DNA of 64,000 bases from Trifolium pratense. Lineage: Eukaryota; Streptophyta; Magnoliopsida; Fabales; Fabaceae. The stretch spans positions 45,096,856 to 45,160,855 of the forward strand of contig NC_060063.1 in NCBI RefSeq assembly GCF_020283565.1, given 5' to 3'. This document shows, one piece after another, positions 34,195-44,172 of the stretch (positions within the stretch are counted from its first letter, which is position 1; every line of letters begins with the position of its first letter). The position numbers and the translations under genes were made by a program. The notes below the pieces were generated by a model, which was not told the DNA's origin, did not search any database, and saw nothing but the letters and a program-made list of their open reading frames with translations.

Positions 34195-35729
34195 ATGGGA
34201 TCTTGCCTCTCAGGAGCTTCTTCAGCTCCTTCTTCTCAAAATAACACTCATTATTATTATGAATCTCCATATAAATTTTATAACAACAATACACATGATT
34301 CGAATCCGGAATTGCGGTTGCATCGAATTCCTGAAAGAATATTTTTGAATGGTTCATCTCCTTATTCATCCTTGTTTTCTAAACAAGGTAGCAAAGGCAT
34401 CAACCAGGATGCAATGCTTCTTTGGGAGGTACTATTTCTCTTCATTCTTCGATCTTCGATTCGATATATTTTTGTGTTTTATAATATATTTGTCGTTCAA
34501 AAAAAAATCAAATAATGAACGAATGAATTTTTCAGAATTTTGGTTCCATGGATGACTGCGTATTTTGTGGTGTATTTGACGGACATGGACAATATGGACA
34601 TGTGGTCGCAAAGAAAGTTAGAGATGCTTTTCCATTAAAGATAATGAATGAATGGAATTCACATCGCGGTGGAGATGGTAACAAGAATAACGACAACAAT
34701 AATAATAAAAATTATAACCATTTCAAGATGATGAGAGAATCATTTGTGAAGGCATCTAAGTCTATGGATAGAGAACTCAAACAACAACATTCCATGGATT
34801 CTTATGGAAGTGGGACAACTGCTGTTAACTTGATCAAGAAGGCATGCACACTATTTCATTTCATTGCAAAAAAAAACTTCATTGCATCATTGATAATCAC
34901 TCATTATTCTTCTTGTTTCAGGGACAAGAACTAGTTATTGCAAATGTTGGAGATTCGAGAGCTGTTTTAGGTACCCGAGATCCAGATGGTTCTCTGATTG
35001 CACTTCAACTAACAACTGACCTAAAGCCGAATCTTCCAAGTATAGTATAATTTCTTTGATGCATGCATAGTTTTTTGTTTTTGTGAATGGATTTTGTCAA
35101 TGGAGCTACTTTGTAATAGGGTTTAACCGGGTTTGAACCGATGACCTTCTACAGTCAAATGCTTTACCACACTGAGCTATGGACTCGCATGCATATAATG
35201 GCATCTTGTTGTTGCATGCATAATATAATTTTTTTTATTGTTATTGCGTTAATTAGGGGAAGCAGAGAGAATTATGATGTGTAAAGGAAGGGTGTTTGCC
35301 CTTGAGAACGAAGGAATTGCTCGACTTTGGCTTCCCAATGTTGATTCCCCGGGGCTAGCTATGGCACGTGCTTTTGGTGACTTTTGCCTCAAGGACTTTG
35401 GACTCATATCTATTCCAGAAGTCTCCTATCGCCGCCTCACTGACCAGGATCAGTTTGTAGTCTTAGCCACAGATGGGATTTGGGATGTTATGTCCAACGA
35501 ACAAGTTGTGAACATCGTCGCATCTGCTCCACGATCTTCTGCTGCTAAACTACTTGTGGAGTCGGCTGTTCTAGCATGGAGGACAAAGCTTCCATCTTCG
35601 AAGCCCGATGATTGCTCTGCAATATGTCTCTTCTTTCATCCACAGGGAAATTCTTCACCTAACACTAATACTAGTATCGTTACGGGATCTAGAGAATCAC
35701 CCTACAAGACTAAACAAAAGCACCAATAG
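34195..35729 (+). CDS. Protein phosphatase 2C (PP2C), putatively myristoylated
   Basis: Exons 34195-34428, 34536-34841, 34922-35039 and 35257-35729 give 376 residues. It is a Mg/Mn-dependent Ser/Thr phosphatase. Family motifs in order: GVFDGHG (90-96), GSGTTAV, GDSRAVLG (about 190-197), TDLKPNLPREAERI, PGLAMARAFGDFCLKDFG, LATDGIWDVMSNEQVV (metal ligand D292) and PDDCSAICLF. All metal-coordinating Asp positions I can recognise are present, so it should be active. The N-terminus MGSCLS fits N-myristoylation at Gly2 and acylation at Cys4, suggesting membrane attachment. An Asn-rich insert (DGNKNNDNNNNKNYN) lies in the loop after the first motif. Intron 2 starts with GC, not GT (AAG|GCATGC), and intron 3 contains an antisense tRNA-Cys-like pseudogene. 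A truncated relative is at 55949-57113. The physiological target is unknown. Confidence 0.92.
35118..35186 (-). tRNA. tRNA-Cys-like pseudogene in PP2C intron 3
   Basis: The minus strand starts GAGTCCATAGCTCAGTGTGG and contains AGCATTTGACTG (D-arm/anticodon side) and GGTCATCGGTTCAAACCCGG (T arm). This closely follows the plant tRNA-Cys pattern (GGGTCCATAGCTCAGTGGTAG ... CGGTTCAAACCCGG). The anticodon region has GTA where GCA is expected, three bases are missing after the anticodon arm, and the acceptor stem has several mismatches. Both internal promoter boxes survive, but it is a degenerate copy and not a functional gene. It is antisense to the PP2C transcript. Confidence 0.65.
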
Positions 35730-36829
35730 CATATGATCTCGGTTTCTTTTCTCAACCCTCACTCTTTTTGTTAAAGAAGGTTGGGAGTTTTTTTAGTTTT
35801 TGTTGGTTTTTATGTCAATATTCTTTTCACCATTATTCTTTTTTCTGTGTATATTTGGTAGATCATGTGAACATTTGTAAATCCATGTCTCTTTTTTAAT
35901 TTATAAACACATTTCCCTTTTGCATTGATTCCTTAATTTATAACATTTTAAGTGGTTTACTAGGCATTATAAGCAGGGACGGTCCACATCCATATGTCAG
36001 GTGTGCGCGATATTGGGCCTCAAGGCCATTTTGCGGGTCTCAAATATAATAATAGTTATATATTTTTAATATTTATAAAAATAGATGATGATTATGAATT
36101 TCTTCTTCAAGAAACGGAATTATTTTGCAAAAAGGATCAAGAAGCTTCAAGCTTCTTGGTTATGATCCCAACTTTTTCTGCCTTGTTGTCCATCCTTTCT
36201 TCCCATTTATTTCGATACAATTCTATATTTCAACAATTTATCGGCATTGTAATTCTTTTGTCTTGAGTAAATTGTATCTAAAACATGCAATGAATTCGGA
36301 TCAAAATAAATCTGTGAATTTGAACAAAACAAACACTATACTAAAATAGGAAATCAAAACAAACATCATACCAAGACAGGAAACTCCAAACAAACAACTC
36401 CGCACTAAGACAGGATTACTACATCATATGAAGAATCACAATGAAGAAGACTCAAAAGAAACTTAAAATGTGTAAAAATCACTTATTTAAATAAAAAGAA
36501 ATATAAAACGATTGAGAGGGATTTTGGATCAAAATTGACCCTAAATCTATTAAAATCTATGAAGTGTTGTGAGTTAATTAAGTTTCACATTGATTGAAAG
36601 AGTTGAGGTTGAACCCTTAAATTTTGGATGAAATTGTGGTGTCAAAATCATTTGTAAAGTTGTTCAATGTCCAATGTACCGATCCAACTCGGTGGCTCCC
36701 CCTGTCACGGCCCAACAAAATCATCTTTCTTTTTTTTTTTTTTTTTGGTAAAGCAAAATCATCTTTCTTTAGTATATGAACAAGAAGAAAAGCAAAGAGA
36801 ACTTAGGGTTTATTCACCCTAATATGATA
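35730..36829. other. 3' flank of PP2C and intergenic sequence
   Basis: The PP2C 3' UTR probably covers the first ~200 bases. From 35984 a hAT-type end CAGGGACGGTCCACATC continues into ATTGGGCCTCAAGG, resembling the 5' part of the element at 6326-6726. Its other end was not found. Otherwise AT-rich with a poly-T run at about 36732. Confidence 0.4.
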
Positions 36830-37083
36830 CTCCCTCCGTCCCAATTTGATTGACACAGTTGACTATTTCACACATGTCGATGCATAACTTTGACGATTAA
36901 TATTTCTAATTGTATAATAGTAAAATTTATAAAAATTTGATATTTTAAAAATACACATCGAGACGAATCAAACAACATCTTATATGCTAATATTTATTTT
37001 TGTTTATTAGTAGAAAAATAAGGTCAAAATAACATATGTGAATAGTGCACAACAGTCAACTGTGTCAATCAAATTGGAACAAT
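36830..37083. mobile_element. Stowaway MITE
   Basis: Starts CTCCCTCCGTCCCAATTTG after TA (36828-36829). The right side is the mirror CAGTTGACTGTTGTGCAC... with CTGTGTCAATCAAATTGG near 37060-37078. Internal words ACATCGAGACGAATCAAAC and TATATGCTAATA match the copy at 10045-10293. The extreme right end is decayed. Confidence 0.75.
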
Positions 37084-37770
37084 TAAAACCACTTTTAAAT
37101 CAAAGGTACTATAATCACTATTAAACCAAAGAGACAATGGCCAATTTTAAATTGAATGAAACGACCGTAGTACAACGATCACTCTTAAACTAAAAAGACT
37201 ATACTGAAATCACTCTTAAATTGAATGGACAATTTTTTTTTCTTTCAAGAAATAACTTAAAAGTGAATTAAAAATATCGTAAAAGATAGAGAGAAAAAAA
37301 CTCAGAAGTGGTTAAATATACAAATTTAACCGTCAAAAAAATAAATAAACAAGTTTACTATACTACTTTTTCATGATCAAATAATAGTAAGCAGACAATA
37401 ATTGTTTTGAAATAATTTGATCAGTAGCAAATACTCATGAGACCGTACGTTTTTCCCTTCCACGTTGGAGTGTTCCATCATGTCTAGTACTGTCTGTTTA
37501 TTGGGGGGAAAAGGGCACGAAATTAAACAATGGAAATCTTATTTGAAATTCGAGCTTATATTTGATTAATTTAAAGAAAAGCATTGCATGATTGAGGGAA
37601 TTATTAGTTGATAATAATGTGTGATGACCGTGAGCAAGTCATTTCACTCCAACCAAAATTTCATTTTATAGGGGTTTCTTTGCGTAGCTATAAATTGCAT
37701 TTTTATGAACTCTTGCTATATACTACGTATTTTAAAAGTCAAATTAGTTTGGCAACCAAATAATTATTAT
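37084..37770. other. Intergenic, no gene seen
   Basis: AT-rich sequence without a supported coding region or defined repeat. Confidence 0.4.
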
Positions 37771-37774
37771 TTTT

Positions 37775-37866
37775 ATGTTTTTGTCTAGTGGGATGTATTA
37801 GGGTTCGAATCTCTATCCCTGCATGTTATATGTTAATGTTTCCGTCAATTGAATTATATGCTTAAA
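37775..37866 (-). repeat. tRNA-derived SINE-like repeat
   Basis: The minus strand reads TATAATTCAATTGACGGAAAC (decayed A box), then GAGATTCGAACCCTAATAC (B box). It belongs to the 1-118 class. Confidence 0.45.
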
Positions 37867-37959
37867 AGACTGATGAATTATATATTGATTTGACTTACTA
37901 TAGTTTGATTATTTTGGCGGTCTAATAACAATTTTGTCCAAATTCAAACAATTTATGGT

Positions 37960-38268
37960 AGCTAAACCATGACCTAGCTTGAAGTTTCGTTAAATTTTGT
38001 CAACCAATTAGCACATTTGTTGTCTTCTCTTAAAGTATGAGTGAAACTTGAAAGAAACCTCCCAAGAAAGATAATAGAGCTTTCTAATGAGAGAAATCAA
38101 TGTTGCATGGGTGGAAGTCATTGTGTTTAGCATCATCAATAAGCTTCAAGACTGAATTTGATTCCAACACGATAGATCGATATCCAAAATCTCACATCAA
38201 TTGAAGACCTATCCAAATAGCTAAAAGTTCAGCTAATAAGTTAGAAACTCTACCACAAGATCCAGAAT
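37960..38268 (-). pseudogene. RNase H-like (RVT_3) domain remnant
   Basis: Minus-strand translation reads LLAELLAIWIGLQL, a stop, DFGYRSIVLESNSVLKLIDD, then a further stop and LSSFTHTLREDNKCANWLTK. These match the plant RNase H-like order (E..A...GL..A, V.E.DS, then REGN.CAD.LA). At least two in-frame stops show decay. Third copy of this class on the minus strand. Confidence 0.65.
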
Positions 38269-38468
38269 AAGTTAGAAAGTCTACCACAAGATCCAAAAAA
38301 ATCATGAATCCAATTTCCACTATTATTTCTCAAAAGATCCCAAAAACATTCTCTTTTAAAAAGTTATAACATATATATAAAGATTTAAACCTCTTGAAAA
38401 ATAATTTTTCTCCATAAGTAATTTAAATCAAACATCTAACTATTTAATTACTTAAAAAATTTAAATCT

Positions 38469-38813
38469 TTTAGAGCATCCACAACGGAGAAATCCAATTT
38501 TGAGTACTTAAATGAGTCTCGTGTGTACACATCACTCATTTATAATTTTTTAATAATAGTACCTAATAAGCACGCAATCTCTCCAACCCAACACCTCTTA
38601 AAAAATTCTAAACGGGTCCTAACTCCATATCTCATCAATTACTCTACATCTTTATAAATGAGTCCCACAAATTCTATTAGGTACTATGTGAGAGATAGTG
38701 CTTATTTGAGAAGTGGTACCTATTTGGTACTAAAATGTGTTGTGCTCCAATAATTGTACCTAATAAGTACCATGAGTACCTAATAGGTACTAACCATTAG
38801 AGATGCTCTTAAA
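38469..38813. mobile_element. MITE with GAGCATC ends
   Basis: Left end TTAGAGCATCCACAACGGAG and inverted right end TTAAGAGCATCTCTAATGG form a terminal inverted repeat. The interior is rich in GTACCTAATAAG/CTTATTAGGTAC words in both orientations. Non-coding. Confidence 0.6.
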
Positions 38814-39393
38814 ACATAAATCAATTTATTATTGTTACCAAATAGACTCTTAATTGTATAAATTCATAATAATATGGTGCAGGGGGCAATATCGAACATC
38901 TACCAGAATAACCAAACGCATGCTTTGAAAGAGAATTTTTTTTTATGCTCACCAACCACTGAGAAAAACGATTAATTATTTGTTGTTGCCATGCCATTAT
39001 TGACATAGAAAATTTAATTTGTATTAAATTATTTGTAGCGTCCTTACAAAATGTGACTGCTGATACGTTGATTACTACGATTGTGACTAGCATATATTGT
39101 AGATTTATATATTACTTTGTTGCTCTTAAAGTTTGAATTTCACATGAAAAAGATATATATGTACAATTGATGTTACATCAACACTACTTAGTAGGTACGT
39201 CAAAGTAAGTGTAAGCATAAATTTTTATTTTGAAGGAATAAATAATTAGTTATGAATGATGACTTGCGCTAAGATTAGACATTGTGTTTAATTCGCAAAA
39301 ATAATAAGTATTTCATAAAACAATACAAAATAAGATAAATAGAGTATAAAAAAATTGTTCAGTCAAATTTCAGTCCCTTATATTTTAGCATAT

Positions 39394-39833
39394 TGTTCTG
39401 GACCGAGCTTACAAGCCCGGGCACCCAATCACCACGACCTAACGCAATCGAGCTGGCTCCTAGTGTGCGAACATATAACGATTGCTCGACACTCCAACGG
39501 TTATATTCCTGGGCCACTTGTAACTTTAGATTCCACCGGAATGATGAGCATTAACTGTTCATCAAGGCTTTCCAGCCGTTTTCCGGCAGCCACTTGATGA
39601 CTATTAATGTCATCAAGAGCCTTGGCCCAGCGTTGGGGGCTATATATACGTGATTTCATACCATTCAAGAGGTACATATCATTTTAGCACAGAAAACCAC
39701 ACTCCACACTTAAACTGACTTGAGCGTCGGAGTGTCTGCAAGTACACAACCCCCCTCCATTTCAACAGGGGTCACCGAGAACTCAACACCGGCGCGGTCG
39801 CATATTCTGATCAGGCACGATCACATATCAAAC
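39394..39833 (+). mobile_element. Solo LTR of a Gypsy-type retrotransposon with TSD
   Basis: 440 bp, noticeably GC-richer than its surroundings, starting TGTTCTGG and ending CACGATCA. It is flanked on both sides by the 5-bp duplication CATAT (39389-39393 and 39834-39838). It contains a TATA box CTATATATACG and, downstream, GACTTGAGCGTCGGAGTGTC with CTGCAAGTACACAACCCCCC, a pattern I recognise from plant Ty3/Gypsy LTRs. No internal region remains, as expected after LTR-LTR recombination. Superfamily by pattern recognition only; the orientation is inferred from the TATA box. Confidence 0.8.
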
Positions 39834-39914
39834 GCACGATAAGTAAATGATATCATATATATTTATTGATCAATTCAAATAATTGTAATTGTACTTCAAA
39901 ATCAATATTTTTTG

Positions 39915-40012
39915 TCAAGTAATCTAGTAGTTAAAATTTCACTTTTTAAAGATAAATAAGTGAGTGTATCATATATTACATATAATGTCACTACTAACTG
40001 AGTTATGCTCAC
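39915..40012 (-). repeat. tRNA-derived SINE-like repeat
   Basis: The minus strand starts CGTGAGCATAACTCAGTTAG (A box). The B box is largely lost. The tail CACTTATTTATCTTTAAAAAG matches the tail of the copy at 1-118. Confidence 0.5.
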
Positions 40013-41722
40013 GATTACACTTAAAAATCAATATTTATATATACTACCTCCGATATTAAATTAAGTGTATGCGTTAATTATTTTGATTTGTTTGAGAGGA
40101 GGAGTTAGTGTTAGATTGTTTTAATGTTTTGTACGAATTTGAAGAATTTTATCTACTTATTCTTTAATTGTTCATTCCTTTGAAGAATTCGATTCCAATA
40201 TGATAGACCGAAGACTTTTTTTTTTTTGCTAAGAGGAGACAGAAGACTTTGATCTATCATGTTTAATGTATTATATCAATAACAACGATGAAGTAATCGA
40301 TTAAAGTAGTGGCGGAGCCACAAATGTGCTTAGGGATACACTGTTTGAGTTACATGAAATGTTCGGCGATCATCCATATTAAGTTGAGAGTAACAATATA
40401 TAAGACTGAATTGAATATCACATTTTAACTTATCATCATTACTCCACGAATGTGATTGATATCATACATTCATTTGGTTCCCTTTTGACTCCAACACAAT
40501 ATTATACTATGTGGAGTGTATTCAATTATACCACACCATGTATTTGAGGAGATATTCTAATAATTAACCTATAAAAATAGTATTTTGATGCAGTTGAATT
40601 GAATGTGTAGAAATTTATACTATCATTGCATAATAAGTTATCTCTAAAAGATGTGTTAATTTTTGTGATTTACATCGAAATTGTTGTGTAAATATTTTTG
40701 TGATTGTAAGAAATTATGGCATAGTCTAAGATTTGAGTCATGGTGATGGAGCACAAACTCAAAGGCTTACATTTTGCCAATGAGTTAAAAAGGACTATAA
40801 ATATCTATAAAAAAAATGACTATAAATAAATTTCTAACATACATAAACCATTTTGGTAAAAAATAAATAAACCATGTTATTAATTTTTTTTTTTTTTTAT
40901 TAAGTTTTTTTAAAGGTCCAAAGTCTTAATTTTAGTTTGTTGAGGTTTGGGCCGGCCCAATAAATAGCGCTAGGTGTCATTTATTAAAAAGAAAAACTTG
41001 GCAGACATTAAAATTTATAAACATGAAAGTATTTTCCAACTTTTGCATTCAATTGTGCCAAAAAAAAAAAACTTTGCATTCAATAACCAGTTCTACAATT
41101 TTTTTCCTTAGGTTTTGAACTAGTTCTACAATTTTGCTCAGTAAGTACTACTCCGGCAAAAGTTATGGTACATAAGGCATTTCCTTATGCATGGTGCATA
41201 AGGATAGGCGCTGATCCCCTACGCGCACCTGCATCGTTACTTCCACCCGCTATTCCGTTTTAGCCTTTGATTCCTTGATCAAATGACTATAAAGAGAATT
41301 ATTTCTTCACCACTCGTTTATGATAAGTGATGATATGTATCTACAAAGAGAGATTGTGACTTTTTTTCTTTTTTTTTTTGTACAAAGATTACAACTATTT
41401 TCAGTTAATCATCTATTATAAGTTAATTAGCATCTCTCAGAATCACAACATTTTAGAACTCTTGATTGTGCTGAGTCATGGAGTCAACTTTATTGTAAGT
41501 GGAAATGTCTACGAGAATTGTTTCATATGATTTAAGACGATTAGTATTGCAAGTTTAAGTAGAATATCATCGTATTACTTATTTCATTTGTCATTTAAAA
41601 GAAAAGATGATGAATTATTTGTGCGATTTCAAAGAAAAATAAATAAAACGAATTGCCTTAGAATTCAATTTATATTCATTTTCATTTGTTTTTGTTGAAT
41701 AGACAGCAGTTCAATTGGATCT
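40013..41722. other. Intergenic, no gene seen
   Basis: AT-rich sequence with homopolymer runs near 40885 and 41365. The phrase TATGGTACATAAGGCATTTC around 41160-41210 has inverted words and may be a decayed MITE. No coding support. Confidence 0.4.
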
Positions 41723-41843
41723 GTTTGGTTCTATGGAAAGAAAGTGGGAGGAAAGAAAATTACGCAAACCGATGCATGAATTTGGATCATGCATTGGTTT
41801 GCGTAATTTTCTTTCCTCTCACTTTTCTTCCATAGAACCAAAC
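41723..41843. repeat. Near-perfect hairpin, 57-bp arms
   Basis: The left arm 41723-41779 and right arm 41787-41843 are reverse complements with about four mismatches and no gaps that I can see, separated by a 7-base loop (ATTTGGA). Shared words: GTTTGGTTCTATGGAA, GAGGAAAGAAAATTACGC, CAAACC.ATGCATGA. It could be a very short MITE or a hairpin RNA source. Confidence 0.8.
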
Positions 41844-43189
41844 TTAGTCTCTATTTCAATATGCTCTCAAAATTTCAAATGATGTTCTAAGTATTTATCT
41901 TGTATTTCACATAGTAACACTTAGAACATTGTCACAATTTTTTTAATGGAAAATAGATATATTGTCCCAGTTTGATATACTGCACTAAATTTTTTAAAAT
42001 AAAGTTGAAATCATAATTTGTAACATTATTAATTAATTTTTTCCATACTGATAATGACCATTATGAATTGAAAATGACTAGGGAGACAAAAATTGTGGCT
42101 ATTAAAAATTGTGCCTAAAGTTTTAGCTAGGCACGCAGCTTTGCTTCTATAGAAGATCATTTGTTTACAATTTAAAACAAAGAACCATGCAAATTATTTG
42201 TCAGAATTTTCAGCTTTTTTCATAGGTCAATAGTTACAATGAGTAGTAGTGAAATGGAAGATGGTGAAAAATAATTTAAAATAAAAATACAGGGAAAGAG
42301 TATATAAAAATGAATTAAGAGGCAAAACTTTTAGCCATGCTTGTTAGAATTTAATCAATGAATCAATCATGTCATAGTAAAAGCTAGAAAATTGAATACC
42401 AAAAAAAAAAAAAAAACTAGAAAACTGAGAAAAGTGTATTATTGACATGATGTTAGAATTCAATTTTCTCCATCACACTCCCACTTGTCAAACAACCGAT
42501 TATCCCAAAACCTTAAGGTGTTAGGATAGAGCTATATCAATGGTTTTATATTATTTCTAACACCACACACCTGTTTGAATAAGTAAGGATAAAAGCATAT
42601 TTCGATTTCGACTATCTCTGTTGTTATTCGTTCAATAAGTGATAGTAAAAGAAATAGTTTAAACAGGGAGAAAAAACATAAATGAATGGTTGAGATGATG
42701 ACAGCACAAACAACAGAAAAAATGAGTCGGAAAAAATCAAGATTCATACTTACAAATGTGTTATTTACATGTATATGTGGACGTATTCTTGCTAAGAAGA
42801 CCATATCTTCTTTTTAATTAATGTATTGAATTGTATGGAACACATTTTTAATCAAAAACAAATGTACATAGACGTAACTTAAAAAGAATTCAAGGTGAAA
42901 GAAAAATTAAAAATTAGAAACATAGAAAAATGAAAAGAGAGAAAAAAGTTGAAGTGTAATAAGATTTCACCATAAAGGAAAAAAAATGTGAAAATTTGTG
43001 TTATATATTTATAAATAATAATACTCCTCCCTTTTTGTTTGTTGTTTTTTTTTCACCCTTTTTATGGTTACATTTGCAAGAGAATGGAAAGACAACTGTA
43101 CAAGAGTATATTTTAAAAAAAGAAGTTTTTTAACCAAAAAAAAAACTTTTCTAAAAAAGCTAAAACTAAGAAAAATAAGAGCTTAATTA
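41844..43189. other. Intergenic, no gene seen
   Basis: AT-rich. A TATA-like TATATATTTATAAATAATA lies near 43003-43022, about 1.15 kb upstream of the IDD start codon; its relevance is uncertain. Confidence 0.35.
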
Positions 43190-43555
43190 GTTTATTGATC
43201 CTAAAGACATTTTAGATTTTATGATGATCCCTTAAAGAAAAAATGTTCAGATTGATCCCTTAAAGACACATTCGTTTCTCACATTGATCCTTTCCGTCAA
43301 TTTTTTACAAAAAAAAATGTTAGTTTTAGTTGACTGAATTATGAATGTCATTAAGTGTAACTGTTCCACCAAAAACCTTATTAATTTTTAAAATTTTAAC
43401 CGTTGGAATTTTTTGTTATATTTGGAATTAAAATTTAACGGAAATAACCAATATGGCAAACATATATGTCTTTAAGGGATCAATCCAGACTTTTATTTTT
43501 TTAAGGGACCATTATAAAATTTAAAATGTCTTTAAGAGACCCATAAATTAGATAA
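43190..43555. mobile_element. Foldback MITE upstream of the IDD gene
   Basis: Left: TTGATCCTAAAGACATTTTAG, then TGATGATCCCTTAAAGAAAAA and GATTGATCCCTTAAAGACA. Right, inverted: GGGTCTCTTAAAGACATTTT, ATAATGGTCCCTTAAAAAAA and GGATTGATCCCTTAAAGACA. The arms match over about 90 bp. It lies about 620 bp upstream of the IDD ATG, so it may sit in promoter or leader sequence. Confidence 0.7.
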
Positions 43556-43699
43556 GCCAAAAATAAATTACTATATTTCTTGTGTTTTGAAAAAAGAACA
43601 GAGGAAAAGACAGAAAGTGCAACGTCAGAGTTTAGCAGTAGGGTTCTCCTTTGGTTTGTGGTTTTGGACAAACTCAGTGATTCCCTCTTCTCATCCACA

Positions 43700-43727
43700 T
43701 CTCTCTCTCTCTCTCTCTCTCACACAC
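43700..43727 (+). repeat. (TC)n microsatellite in the IDD 5' leader region
   Basis: An uninterrupted run of about 13 TC units follows CATCCACA and precedes CACACACAAC. CT-rich microsatellites are common in plant 5' UTRs. It lies about 450 bp upstream of the IDD start codon. Confidence 0.8.
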
Positions 43728-44172
43728 AACAACCAAGTCTATATTTTTGTTCATATTTGTGTGGCTATAGTTGGATTTTTCTTGTTAACATTATCAACTT
43801 ATATGATTTTCAAACTATGAACAAAAGAAATGTGGATTATTGCTAACTGCACCACCACCTAATTCATCTTCACTTCCATTTAGCACCCTCTCTTGTTTCT
43901 TCTACAATCTCAAATAAAAAACAAAACTTGTCTCTTGGGTTGGTTCCAAACCATCACACACACAAACACACCAAACTAGTCTTTGTTCTTGTTCTTGTTG
44001 CTTGTTCCTTCTTTTACCTTTCACTACTGTTTTTGGCAAGTTTCTTGTTTTATTTTTTGTCTTTAGATCCAAAAAAAACCTTAGCAACATAAAAAAAAAA
44101 AACAAGATCTATATGGTCTAAAACACAACACAAAAACAACCTTAGTTTTCTCAAACTTGTAATAATCATAAG

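Noticed and set aside
36820..37085. Possible LTR
   Set aside because: CTCCCTCCGTCCC end and TA flank identify a Stowaway MITE.
39355..39597. 80-residue plus-strand ORF
   Set aside because: Lies across the edge of a solo LTR and so is repeat-derived, not a gene.
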